Of a stretch of 35,703 nucleotides of DNA, positions 9,302 to 17,636 are shown in pieces (the first letter of the stretch is position 1; each line of letters opens with the position of its first letter). The stretch covers positions 1 through 35,703 of the forward strand of contig JAOOBR010000011.1 in assembly GCA_028404565.1 (NCBI GenBank), read 5' to 3'. The stretch comes from Pseudomonadota bacterium. GTDB taxonomy: Bacteria > Pseudomonadota > Gammaproteobacteria > Magnimaribacterales > D2472. The notes below the pieces were generated by a model. That model ran no database searches. It was not told where the DNA came from and saw nothing but the letters and a program-made list of their open reading frames with translations. Position numbers and translations under genes: made by a program.

Positions 9302-10618
9302 ATGTTTAAAAATCTGGTTTTAATATCATTCATTTCTTTGCCTTTAGCATCTGAAAACCTCTTAGATATTTATAATGAAGCTCTTGATAATGATCCTCAA
9401 TATAAATCTTCAGAATATTCTCTTTTAGCCGGTAAAGAATTTGTTGTGCAAGGAAGAGCAGGACTTCTGCCAAATGTTACTTTGAGCGGATCAACAAACT
9501 GGAACGAATATTATCAATTTGATGAGTTGCAAAGCGCTTATAACAACAACTCAGTTACTGCTAGATTAACACAACCTCTTTTTAGACTTGATTCGTGGTT
9601 TAACTTTAAAAGATCAAAAAAACTTACAGATGCTTCTGAAGCTGACTTCGCTTATGCGCAACAAAATTTGATTATTAGAACTGTAGAAAAATATTTTGGT
9701 GTTTTGAGAGCCATTGATAATCTTAATGCTGCTGTTTCAGAGGAAAAAGCAATTAAAAAGCAGCTTGACCAGATCCAGCAGAGGTTTGAAGTTGGGCTTT
9801 CTGCTATTACGGAAGTGCAAGAGGCGCAATTAGCATATGATTTAAGTGTGGCAGCAAAGATTCGTTCTGAAGGTGCGCTTTTTAATGCAAGAGAAGAGCT
9901 CAATTCTTTAATAGGGCGAGAAATATTCTCGATAGATTCTCTTAAGGCAGATATTGTTCCAGAAAATCCTAATCCTACAACTAAACAAGAATGGGTTGAT
10001 ATTGCGCTTAAAAATAACTATAGACTTCAAGCATCAGTTCTTCGAAGAGATGCATCACAAGATTCAGCGAGAAGCTCAGCCTCTGAGCACTTACCAAAAA
10101 TTAATATTGTCGGAACTGAGTCGGAATCAAATACCAATCAATATACATATGAAGGTTTTGAAGATTTAGGTTTTCAAGCTCCCAGTGAGACACAAAGAAA
10201 GAACTATAGCCTCAGCCTTTCAATACCGATCTCTCAAGGTGGTGCTGTAAGTTCTAGAAGAAGGCAGGCCTATGCCGAATACAATAGAGCTGTTGAAGAA
10301 ACACTTTTTGCGCAAAGAACGGTGATTCAAGAAGTTAGATCCGGGTTCTCAAATGTAATTACTCTTGGCGCCAATTTAAAGGCACAAAAACAAGCTGTTG
10401 TTTCAGCTAACAGTGCACTTGAAGCAACAAGAGTTGGATATGAAGTTGGAACAAGAAACATTGTGGATCTTCTCCAAGCTGAAAAGAATCTTTATACCGC
10501 TGAAAAGAATCTAGCAAATGCAAAATATGACTATTTGCTTTCTCAATTAAGTCTTGAATTAGCGGCAGGGACTTTAAGCCCTCAAAGTATTAATGAGATT
10601 AACGGCTATCTCAATTAA
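9302..10618 (+). CDS. tolC: TolC-family outer membrane efflux channel
   Basis: A 438-residue outer membrane factor. The N-terminal 17 or so residues (MFKNLVLISFISLPLAS) look like a short signal peptide ahead of ENLLDIYNEALDNDPQYK, the typical mature start of TolC. Two repeats of long helices and strands follow, with GRAGLLPNVTLSG, the RFEVGLSAITEVQEAQ helix and the matching second-half RVGYEVGTRNIVDLLQAEKNLY. Trimeric TolC forms the outer membrane exit duct for tripartite efflux pumps and type I secretion. No inner membrane pump or adaptor gene is nearby, so this is likely a general-purpose channel. No good ribosome binding site precedes the ATG. The stop TAA shares a base with the mutM ATG (TAATG), so mutM is probably cotranscribed. 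Confidence 0.93.
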   Translation: MFKNLVLISFISLPLASENLLDIYNEALDNDPQYKSSEYSLLAGKEFVVQGRAGLLPNVTLSGSTNWNEYYQFDELQSAYNNNSVTARLTQPLFRLDSWFNFKRSKKLTDASEADFAYAQQNLIIRTVEKYFGVLRAIDNLNAAVSEEKAIKKQLDQIQQRFEVGLSAITEVQEAQLAYDLSVAAKIRSEGALFNAREELNSLIGREIFSIDSLKADIVPENPNPTTKQEWVDIALKNNYRLQASVLRRDASQDSARSSASEHLPKINIVGTESESNTNQYTYEGFEDLGFQAPSETQRKNYSLSLSIPISQGGAVSSRRRQAYAEYNRAVEETLFAQRTVIQEVRSGFSNVITLGANLKAQKQAVVSANSALEATRVGYEVGTRNIVDLLQAEKNLYTAEKNLANAKYDYLLSQLSLELAAGTLSPQSINEINGYLN

Positions 10619-11427
10619 TGCCAGAACTCCCTGAAGTAGAAACCACTAAGAATGCCATCCTCCCTTTCAAGGGCAAGACTCTTAAACGAATAATTGTTAA
10701 TAATCCATCTTTGCGTTGGCCAATAGATGAAAAATTAATTAATAAAATAAAAGATGTAAAAGTATTATCTATTTCCAGGAGAGCAAAATATATATTTTTA
10801 AATCTGGATCAAATGACAATAATAATTCATCTAGGTATGACGGGTACTTTTAGAATACAAAAGCTTGGAAGCAATGAGACAAGAAAGCATGATCATGTTG
10901 TATTTGAGTTCAGCAAAGAAATCCTCATTTTTAATGACCCAAGAAGATTTGGATCTCTCCACATATCAAAAGACCCACAAGATCATTTCTTAATAAAGCA
11001 TCTTGGTCCAGAGCCACTTGAGGATGACTTCAATTCTGAATATCTCTGCAAAAAAATAAAAAAAGCAGGAGTATCCACCAAGAGCTTTTTAATGAATCAA
11101 AAGAATGTAGTAGGTATAGGAAATATCTATGCTTGCGAGATACTATTTAGCTCAGGTATTTCTCCTAAGAGAAAAATTAAATACTTAAATAAAAGTCAAT
11201 GCGAAGAAATAGTCAAAAATACAAAAAGAATTATCAAACAAGCAATAACCAAAGGTGGAACTACTTTAAAAGACTTTTACTCCGCAGATGGTAATAAAGG
11301 TTATTTCAAGATTGAGTTAAACGTTTATGATCGAGAAAATGAAGAATGTAGAGTTTGTAAAGAAAAGATTCTTAGATTTGTTCAGAATCAGAGATCAACT
11401 TTTTATTGTAAGAGCTGCCAGAACTAA
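10618..11427 (+). CDS. mutM: Formamidopyrimidine-DNA glycosylase (Fpg/MutM)
   Basis: A 269-residue bifunctional glycosylase/AP lyase that removes 8-oxoguanine and formamidopyrimidines. It begins MPELPEVET, with the N-terminal Pro2 nucleophile and Glu3. Lys57 lies in RRAKYIF. GIGNIYACEILF (167-178) lies in the helix-two-turn-helix. A C-terminal zinc finger has Cys244, Cys247, Cys264 and Cys267, with Arg259 in the finger hairpin. All catalytic elements are intact. It is coupled to tolC by TAATG and its end overlaps convergent coaD by 4 bases. In Pseudomonas and other gammaproteobacteria mutM and coaD are often near each other, so the junction is a conserved neighbourhood in rearranged form. Confidence 0.96.
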   Translation: MPELPEVETTKNAILPFKGKTLKRIIVNNPSLRWPIDEKLINKIKDVKVLSISRRAKYIFLNLDQMTIIIHLGMTGTFRIQKLGSNETRKHDHVVFEFSKEILIFNDPRRFGSLHISKDPQDHFLIKHLGPEPLEDDFNSEYLCKKIKKAGVSTKSFLMNQKNVVGIGNIYACEILFSSGISPKRKIKYLNKSQCEEIVKNTKRIIKQAITKGGTTLKDFYSADGNKGYFKIELNVYDRENEECRVCKEKILRFVQNQRSTFYCKSCQN

Positions 11428-11437
11428 TGATTTAGTT
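11422..11437. terminator. Weak AT-rich palindrome at the mutM/coaD convergent overlap
   Basis: AACTAA (11422-11427) and TTAGTT (11432-11437) form a perfect 6-base inverted repeat around the loop TGAT. It spans the overlapping stop codons of mutM and coaD. The stem has only one GC pair, so a real terminator role is doubtful. Confidence 0.2.
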
Positions 11438-11906
11438 TCGCTTTAAGAGCCATTTCCACATTTTCATGAACGAATTTTGAAATATCTCCGCCTAGGCTAG
11501 CAATTTCCTTAACCAGACTTGATGATACATAAATAAGTGTGTCCTTGGGAGTTAAGAAAATGCTTTCTATGTCTGGAGCAAGTGATCTATTCATGGTCGC
11601 TAATTGAAACTCATGCTCAAAATCAGATACTGCTCTTAAACCTCTGATGATGGCACATGCATTATTCTCTCTTGCAAGATCAACTGTAAGTTTCTTTTTG
11701 AATGCAACCACCTCAATCTTCTCATTATCAGCATAGATTGAGCTCACTAAGTCTAATCTTTCTTCAGAAGAAAAAAGTGGATTTTTCATATCCGTTTCAG
11801 CAACACTTATAATAACCTTATCAAAAAGGACAGTTGCTCTTTCAACAATATCCATATGTCCAACCGTAATGGGATCAAACGAACCTGGGTATATTGCAAC
11901 TTTCAT
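11424..11906 (-). CDS. coaD: Phosphopantetheine adenylyltransferase (CoaD)
   Basis: A 160-residue enzyme that transfers AMP from ATP to 4'-phosphopantetheine, the penultimate step of coenzyme A synthesis. The N-terminus MKVAIYPGSFDPITVGHMDI contains the TxGH nucleotidyltransferase signature with His17. IIRGLRAVSDFEHEFQLA and YVSSSLVKE are the conserved substrate and nucleotide-binding segments. Length is normal for the family. The gene is convergent with mutM (4-base overlap). It lies 38 bases downstream of the saccharopine-dehydrogenase-like gene on the same strand, so they may share a transcript. Confidence 0.96.
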   Translation of the reverse strand: MKVAIYPGSFDPITVGHMDIVERATVLFDKVIISVAETDMKNPLFSSEERLDLVSSIYADNEKIEVVAFKKKLTVDLARENNACAIIRGLRAVSDFEHEFQLATMNRSLAPDIESIFLTPKDTLIYVSSSLVKEIASLGGDISKFVHENVEMALKAKLNH

Positions 11907-11944
11907 AGCAAAATAATACCTAAATTGTTATCTATTTGGAAATA

Positions 11945-13129
11945 TCAGATTGATTCGAAATGTATATCTGCATTTTTAAGTCTTTCAACTAATATATTTC
12001 CAAGACCTGAGGCGCTTGTCAGGACACCTCCGTAATCTGCACCTCCTGGAAGAGTTTCTGGGTCTTCAAGTAATGATAATGCGCATTCAGCAACAAACTT
12101 AGACGTAACTTTATATCCAGGATCACCTTTACCAAACATTCTATAAAGAGACTTTTGACCATCCTCATTTTCAACTAAATATTTACAATCAAACCAACCA
12201 TTTTCTTGAACCTCCAATGAAGGCCCCTCTCCTGGTTTTCTTAAGAATGATCTAACAATTTTTCTTAAGGGTGATACAAGAGTTAAGCCTAGCAGCCCTA
12301 GTCCTAGCGTTGAAAAAAGAGCTTTACTCCAGCTTTTATGAAAAGCATGTTCCTGATATATGAAATTATTTCCATAAGATTTCTGACGTTCGGTCAATAA
12401 AGCCTCACTTCTCCTTACTACTCTAGTATTAGCACCTGCCATAACAAATGGACCTGTCCATGCATTTAAATCTTTCTGTCTAGAAATCTTAAACATATCT
12501 GAGCTTAATTTCTTTTGCTCATTTGTATATGATCCATCTGGATTGAGAAGAAAAGGATCGCGAATTTCTTTCCCTAGATCTAGATCTCCCATTGCAAACA
12601 TTGTCTCTATAGTTCCACCAGAGGCTTCTCCTTTCCAAGAGTGAAATGAGTCAACTCTTTTTACAGGCTTGTTTGAAGATCTAACAGCAAAGAAAGTTCC
12701 AATATCTGAAGGTATTGAATCAAACCCACAAGATGGAATTATTCTTATCCCTTTTTTTGATGCTTCCTCATGATGTTTCTCAATCAACCCTTTAACCCAA
12801 AAATTCTCACCTGTGATATCAACATAATGCGTTCCATTTTCAACACATGCTGCAACAAGTTTTGATCCATATCTATGAAATGGTCCAGCGGTTGATAAAA
12901 CAACTTTAGATCTTGAGCAAATACTCCTTAATCCTTCTTCATTACTAGAATCAGCAATTAAAATTTCAACATTTGTACCCAGGTTGTTTGCTACATCTTG
13001 CAATTTCTTTGGATTTCTCCCTGCTATTGCCCATTTAATTTCAAGGTCTAATGATTGAAAATATTTAACGCAAAGTTGGCCAGTAAAGCCAGTGGCTCCA
13101 TATATAACTATGTCAATATCTTTTTGCAT
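11945..13129 (-). CDS. Saccharopine dehydrogenase-like NAD(P)-binding oxidoreductase
   Basis: A 394-residue protein with an N-terminal Rossmann fold: DIVIYGATGFTGQL (about 5-18) followed by WAIAGRNPKKL. It also has VVLSTAGPFHRYGSKLVAACVENGTHYVDITGE, which is typical of the saccharopine dehydrogenase-like family (COG3268). That group includes trans-acting enoyl reductases and the human SCCPDH-type proteins; true lysine-pathway saccharopine dehydrogenases are different. The C-terminal half has a hydrophobic stretch (ALFSTLGLGLLGLTLVSPL) that may contact membrane or lipid. A lipid-related reductase role is possible but is inference. It lies between the YHYH lipoprotein gene and coaD, all on the reverse strand. 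Confidence 0.82.
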   Translation of the reverse strand: MQKDIDIVIYGATGFTGQLCVKYFQSLDLEIKWAIAGRNPKKLQDVANNLGTNVEILIADSSNEEGLRSICSRSKVVLSTAGPFHRYGSKLVAACVENGTHYVDITGENFWVKGLIEKHHEEASKKGIRIIPSCGFDSIPSDIGTFFAVRSSNKPVKRVDSFHSWKGEASGGTIETMFAMGDLDLGKEIRDPFLLNPDGSYTNEQKKLSSDMFKISRQKDLNAWTGPFVMAGANTRVVRRSEALLTERQKSYGNNFIYQEHAFHKSWSKALFSTLGLGLLGLTLVSPLRKIVRSFLRKPGEGPSLEVQENGWFDCKYLVENEDGQKSLYRMFGKGDPGYKVTSKFVAECALSLLEDPETLPGGADYGGVLTSASGLGNILVERLKNADIHFESI

Positions 13130-13162
13130 TAGAGGATTTTATCATGGGGTAGTTGGTAATTT

Positions 13163-14392
13163 TTACTTCTGAAAAGAAGAATCAATAGTTCCTTTAAAGC
13201 AATTTAATATATATGGATATCCATCAGTCACATAATATCCATAGCTGCCTTTGAAGATCATACCATTGCATTCATCTAGATCTCCAGCATCCGTCCATTC
13301 CCAATCCTCTTCATATATACCGGAATATGAGCCGCCAGGATTCGAGTTACTTTGAGGACCTCTTGTTCCTTCTTTTAGCGTATAACCGGATAGAACTTTC
13401 CGGAATGAGCCTGTAGTATCATCCAAAATATAAGATCCATATATAGGAAACCCGTCTGCTGCGAATCCAATTAAAGGAGAACCATCTCCAGAAGGGCTAT
13501 CGTCAAACATAGCATTAGGATTCCCATGATAATGATAAGTCCCATCGCCTTGAACATGCGCATTATGTATATCAACTCTAAACATTGATTTATATTCCAA
13601 AGGAACTAAATTCCACTGCGCAGATTGATTGCATCCTGCTGGGATATTTCCATCAGGATTTGCATTTGAACTTGTTGGTGAATAGCAGCCTGCGCTTTTA
13701 AGATCAACCACTACCCCGTTGAGCATTATTGCATCCCAAATGTTTCTCATTATTGGTGAATTTTGTGAAGCTTGTTGTGGAGATCTTTTGATTTGGAAGA
13801 TTCTCTCAATTTCAATAGCATCATGAGCGAAACCTGCTGATGAGTCATTAAAATCATGATTTGGGATATTGTCACTATAAATCTCACAAAACTCTTCAGA
13901 GGAAGCAATATCTACGTAGCCATCAAAATCTAAGACTCTAGTGAGATCTCTTACATTAGAACTATAGTTTTCAACATATTCTGAGCAATCATTACTTCTT
14001 TTTGAAAAAATACTATTCGTTATATCTATACGAGCAACTAAACCAGTCACATTTACAGTTGCGGAACCTGTTACTTTACCTGGTGCTGTGCAGGTTATAG
14101 TGAATGTATTGGTGCCTGTTTTTGCAATAATTACTTCTTCGGTATTCCCTAAGGGGCTTTTGCTTCCTGACCAATCACCTGATGCTATACAAGAATTAGG
14201 AACGGCTCCAGAAACTACATGGGAAATTTCTATGGATTGACCTATCTCAACCTCAGACGCACTTGCAGATATGGTGACAATTATTATATTGTTTGCAAAT
14301 GGTGCTGGTGGAGTGGTTCCCTCACTTCCTCCGCTGCCACATCCAAAAAGCAATAAAAGTGAAGATGAGAATATTAGTATTCTATTTTTCAT
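13163..14392 (-). CDS. YHYH-domain lipoprotein with an N-terminal Ig-like region
   Basis: A 409-residue predicted lipoprotein, using the ATG at 14392. The N-terminus MKNRILIFSSSLLLLFGCGSGG is a lipoprotein signal with a lipobox ending LFGC. An upstream frame extension exists to 14464, but it would bury the signal sequence and overlap the divergent gene. After a Gly/Ser/Thr/Pro linker, residues around 35-120 look like an immunoglobulin-like beta domain (ISASASEVEIGQSIEIS, CTAPGKVTGSATVNVTG). The C-terminal part carries GTYHYHGNPNAM and PLIGFAADGFPIYGSY, the hallmark of YHYH proteins (PF14240). The paired His and acidic residues suggest metal binding, though the family function is not established. 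It is divergent from the CopG-like DUF411 gene with 55 bases between, so a shared metal-related role is plausible but unproven. Confidence 0.82.
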   Translation of the reverse strand: MKNRILIFSSSLLLLFGCGSGGSEGTTPPAPFANNIIIVTISASASEVEIGQSIEISHVVSGAVPNSCIASGDWSGSKSPLGNTEEVIIAKTGTNTFTITCTAPGKVTGSATVNVTGLVARIDITNSIFSKRSNDCSEYVENYSSNVRDLTRVLDFDGYVDIASSEEFCEIYSDNIPNHDFNDSSAGFAHDAIEIERIFQIKRSPQQASQNSPIMRNIWDAIMLNGVVVDLKSAGCYSPTSSNANPDGNIPAGCNQSAQWNLVPLEYKSMFRVDIHNAHVQGDGTYHYHGNPNAMFDDSPSGDGSPLIGFAADGFPIYGSYILDDTTGSFRKVLSGYTLKEGTRGPQSNSNPGGSYSGIYEEDWEWTDAGDLDECNGMIFKGSYGYYVTDGYPYILNCFKGTIDSSFQK

Positions 14393-14432
14393 GAATATTA
14401 AAATTTTAGCATGGTGAAAACTTGATACTTCT

Positions 14433-14448
14433 TGGTATGATAAATAAA
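14433..14448 (+). promoter_or_regulatory. Extended -10 element placing the start site at the DUF411 ATG (possible leaderless mRNA)
   Basis: TGG followed by TATGAT (14436-14441) fits the extended -10 pattern TGnTATAAT with one mismatch. Seven bases downstream is position 14448, the A of the DUF411 ATG. No ribosome binding site is visible in the bases before that ATG. No good -35 lies at the right distance, as expected for extended -10 promoters. This is consensus matching only. Confidence 0.3.
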
Positions 14449-14918
14449 TGAAAATAAATTCCAAAAATCAAATACTCTTTTTATTTACAATTTGCTTATT
14501 ATCGCTGGAAATGCCAAGTGAATCTTTTGAGAGTGAAGAATCTCTTTTAGTTCATAAAACTCCTACTTGTGGATGTTGCAAGATGTGGATTAAGCATTTG
14601 GAAGGAAATGGATTTACTACTTCAATAGAAGACCATAGCAACCTACAAGAAATTAAAGAAAAATATGATATCAAGCCAGAGTTTAGATCTTGCCACACAG
14701 GTGTTTCAAAAGATGGATATATTTTTGAAGGTCACATTCCAAGCAAATATATAACTAAATTCCTCTCAGAAGAGCACCCAAATGCAATTGGTTTATCTGT
14801 TCCTGGAATGCCACTTGGTTCACCTGGGATGGAAGTTGAAGGAATGTTCACGCCTTATGATGTTCTTATCCTTTTTAAAGACGGAACAAGCAAAGTTTAT
14901 GCTGAGGTAAGAAAATAA
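14448..14918 (+). CDS. DUF411 metal-binding protein, CopG-like, exported
   Basis: A 156-residue protein. Residues 1-26 form a signal peptide-like hydrophobic N-terminus. The mature part contains HKTPTCGCCKMWIKHL with Cys41, Cys43 and Cys44, plus Cys82 in FRSCHTG, and then VPGMPLGSPGMEVEG, the full DUF411 pattern. Family knowledge: the DUF411 protein CopG of Pseudomonas is a periplasmic thioredoxin-like protein that binds a small copper cluster through such cysteines and supports copper resistance. By analogy this protein probably handles copper in the periplasm. Its neighbour on the opposite strand is the YHYH lipoprotein, while the next gene downstream (24 bases to its ATG) encodes an S9 peptidase. 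No copper ATPase, CopA/B oxidase or CueR-type regulator is in the window. Confidence 0.88.
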   Translation: MKINSKNQILFLFTICLLSLEMPSESFESEESLLVHKTPTCGCCKMWIKHLEGNGFTTSIEDHSNLQEIKEKYDIKPEFRSCHTGVSKDGYIFEGHIPSKYITKFLSEEHPNAIGLSVPGMPLGSPGMEVEGMFTPYDVLILFKDGTSKVYAEVRK

Positions 14919-14942
14919 CAAGGTATTTTGTGCATTAACTTT

Positions 14943-16979
14943 ATGAATAATAGTTTTATATTAATAGCTCTAGTCTTCCTCGCCTCTCCTTGGGCAGAAG
15001 CTAAAGAAGATCTTAATTACTTTGATCCAATGGATGTTTTCGAGCTTGAATGGGCTTCTGATCCTCAAGTTTCATCTGATGGAGAAACAATAGTTTATGT
15101 AAGAAAATCTAATGACATTATGAAAGACAGAGTTCGATCTAGTCTTTGGAGAATAGCAAAAGATGGAAGAGACCATAGACCTTTGCACTCAGGACTTAAA
15201 AATTCATACTCTCCACGCTGGTCATCAGATAATAAAAGAATTGCTTTTGTTTCAAATAACTCTGGGTCAACCCAGATTCACATGCATTGGGTAGATACTG
15301 GTGAAACTGCGGTAATTTCTCAACTTCAAGAATCGCCATCAAGCTTATCATGGTCACCAGATGGAAAATGGTTGGCATTTACGATGAAAGTAAAAGCTGA
15401 AAGCAAATCCTTCGTTGATGAAAGAGATAAACCTGATGGAGCATCATGGGCAAAGAAACCAATTACAGTTACCACTACAAGATATCAATATGATGGCAGA
15501 GGGATTGTTGAGCCTTCATATCGTCATATATTTGTAGTCCCTGCTGAAGGAGGCTCAGCTCGCCAACTAACCACTGGAGATTTTAATCATTATGGTTCGC
15601 TTTCATGGTCAAAGGATAGTAAAGACATTTTCTTCTCTGCATACAGATCAGATGATTGGGAGCTTGTTAGTAATGAAGCTGATATTTACTCTGTTTCTGT
15701 TTCTAACAATGAATTGAAACAAATTACAAAAAAATCTGGTGAGGAAAGATCTCCAGCCGTATCACCTAATGGGAAAATGATTGCTTTTTACGTGAAGGAA
15801 AGGCGTCCTTTGGCTTACACTCCAAGCAAAATAGCTGTAATGGATCTTCAAAGCAGGGAAATAAAAATAATTACAAAAGACCTCGATGATGATGCAGACA
15901 ATTTATTCTGGTCAGAAGATAGTCAATCTATCTATTTTGCCTTTGATAATAGAGGAGAAAGAACTATTAAACAGATTTCCTTAAATGGAGATTTAAATGA
16001 AATTGCATCAAATGTTGGTGGTACCACAATCGGAAGACCATATATTTCTGGCGGATTTCATATAGCTAATGGGACTGCTGCTTATACCTATGGAAAGCCT
16101 GATAGGCCTGCTGATGTTGGCGTTGCGATAAAGGGTAAAACAAAAGTATTAACCCAATTAAATGAAGATATTCTTGGCTTCAGGAAGCTAGGAAAGGTTA
16201 ATGAAATAATATATAACTCTTCATTTGATACTGAAGAAATACATGGCTGGTATATTACACCCCCAAATTTTGATCCATCTAAAAAGTATCCTTTAATACT
16301 TGAAATCCATGGTGGTCCACATCTTGCTTATGGACCTCACTTCTCAGCAGAGCTTCAAATGATGGCAGCCTCTGGATATATTGTTTTTTATAATAACTAT
16401 AGAGGTAGTTCATCTTATGGTGAGGATTTTGCGTTATTGCTTCAATACAAATATTCAAGTCCAGAAGATTTTGCAGATCATATGTCAGGTATAGATGCCC
16501 TAATTGGTAAAGGTATTGTTGATGAAAATAATCTTTTCATTGCTGGTGGTAGTGCTGGGGGTATAGCTACTGCTTATGCAATAGGTCTAACAGATAGATT
16601 TAATGCAGCCGTATCAGCAAAACCAGTAATTAATTGGTTGAGCAAGCCTTTAACTGCGGATTCCATGGTTGGGCAGATATATCATCAATTCCCTGGACCT
16701 CCGTGGGAACACCTTGAACATTATTGGGAACGCTCTCCTCTTTCTCTTGTCGGAAATGTAACTACTCCAACAATGTTAATCACTGGAGAAGATGATAGAA
16801 GAACTCCAATTTCAGAAACAGAACAGTTCTATCAAGCATTGAGATTGAGAGGTGTTGATAGCGCAATGATACGAATCCCAGATACATCGCATGGCATTGC
16901 AAGTAGGCCGTCAAATCTAATAACTAAGGTTGATCATATACTTGCTTGGTTTGAAAAATATAAGAATGATGTCGATTAA
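14943..16979 (+). CDS. Secreted S9-family peptidase (prolyl oligopeptidase / acylaminoacyl-peptidase type)
   Basis: A 678-residue serine peptidase, using the ATG at 14943. The N-terminus MNNSFILIALVFLASPWAEA is a signal peptide with an AEA cleavage site. An in-frame TTG lies 15 bases upstream, but the ATG gives the better signal sequence. Residues up to about 400 form a beta-propeller with repeated SPDGKWLAF / SWSKDSKDIFF / SEDSQSIYF WD40-like blades. The C-terminal alpha/beta hydrolase has the ILEIHGGPH oxyanion segment and the triad Ser537 (GGSAGG), Asp618 (GEDDRRTP) and His650 (DTSHG). It likely degrades short or acylated peptides in the periplasm. It follows the DUF411 gene closely, but a functional link is not evident. 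Confidence 0.92.
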   Translation: MNNSFILIALVFLASPWAEAKEDLNYFDPMDVFELEWASDPQVSSDGETIVYVRKSNDIMKDRVRSSLWRIAKDGRDHRPLHSGLKNSYSPRWSSDNKRIAFVSNNSGSTQIHMHWVDTGETAVISQLQESPSSLSWSPDGKWLAFTMKVKAESKSFVDERDKPDGASWAKKPITVTTTRYQYDGRGIVEPSYRHIFVVPAEGGSARQLTTGDFNHYGSLSWSKDSKDIFFSAYRSDDWELVSNEADIYSVSVSNNELKQITKKSGEERSPAVSPNGKMIAFYVKERRPLAYTPSKIAVMDLQSREIKIITKDLDDDADNLFWSEDSQSIYFAFDNRGERTIKQISLNGDLNEIASNVGGTTIGRPYISGGFHIANGTAAYTYGKPDRPADVGVAIKGKTKVLTQLNEDILGFRKLGKVNEIIYNSSFDTEEIHGWYITPPNFDPSKKYPLILEIHGGPHLAYGPHFSAELQMMAASGYIVFYNNYRGSSSYGEDFALLLQYKYSSPEDFADHMSGIDALIGKGIVDENNLFIAGGSAGGIATAYAIGLTDRFNAAVSAKPVINWLSKPLTADSMVGQIYHQFPGPPWEHLEHYWERSPLSLVGNVTTPTMLITGEDDRRTPISETEQFYQALRLRGVDSAMIRIPDTSHGIASRPSNLITKVDHILAWFEKYKNDVD

Positions 16980-17005
16980 AGCTAAAAAAATTTATTGGAG
17001 GGTCT

Positions 17006-17635
17006 ATGAAAGGTTATTGGGTCGTTGCTGTTCAGGATGTAATTAAACCAGATACATGGGAACAAGTATTATCGTCATGGGGAAATTATGTAGAAAGATC
17101 TAATGGTGTTGTAAATCCTATATCATTTGGTCTGCCTAAGGCAGTTTATGAATCAGGGATTGAAAAAACAACTGCTGTAATTGAGTTTCCATCGCTTGAT
17201 CAGGCAGTTCACGCAAGAACTAAGGATCCAGACTATTATCAAGGAGTAATTGAAGCTGACGGTACTCCTGTTGAGAACAAAGTAATCAGGGACTTCAGAA
17301 TTATTGAAGTAGAGGGTGGTTGGATGAAGCCAGGTCATGGATATTGGCTTGTTTGGGTAAGAGAGTTTAAAGATAAAGAGAGTTGGTTAGAAAAAGTAAT
17401 GCCAGCTTGGCAGGAATATGTTGCTTCAGGAGCTTGTAAAGTTCATCATCTTAAGCCACCTCATATAGCTGTAGAGGATGGAAGAATGCTTCCTTTTGCT
17501 TTGTGTGAATTTCCCTCTTTACAAGATGCTATCAATGCAAGGAACAGCGATGAATATAACAAAGATGTTCTTGGTGCAGCAGGAAAACCTGTTGAAAAAA
17601 TGGCAATTAGAGATTTCAGGATTATTGAAGGGTAA
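17006..17635 (+). CDS. Tandem DUF1330 (dimeric alpha-beta barrel) protein
   Basis: A 209-residue cytoplasmic protein made of two related halves, about 1-98 and 107-209. Each begins GYWVV/GYWLV and has a conserved Trp region followed by a phenylalanine-proline-serine-leucine segment (EFPSLDQAVHAR / EFPSLQDAINAR). Each ends VIRDFRIIE / AIRDFRIIEG. That is the DUF1330 fold (PF07045), normally a single domain of about 95 residues. A tandem copy probably makes an intramolecular version of the usual dimer. Function is unknown; DABB relatives include small monooxygenases and ligand binders. A strong GGAGG ribosome binding site precedes the ATG. The TAA stop is one base from the 3' end of the convergent tRNA gene. 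Confidence 0.85.
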   Translation: MKGYWVVAVQDVIKPDTWEQVLSSWGNYVERSNGVVNPISFGLPKAVYESGIEKTTAVIEFPSLDQAVHARTKDPDYYQGVIEADGTPVENKVIRDFRIIEVEGGWMKPGHGYWLVWVREFKDKESWLEKVMPAWQEYVASGACKVHHLKPPHIAVEDGRMLPFALCEFPSLQDAINARNSDEYNKDVLGAAGKPVEKMAIRDFRIIEG

Positions 17636-17636
17636 A

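Noticed and set aside
14393-14464. Upstream extension of the YHYH protein (start at 14464)
   Set aside because: It would place 24 residues ahead of a clear lipoprotein signal and overlap the divergent DUF411 gene.
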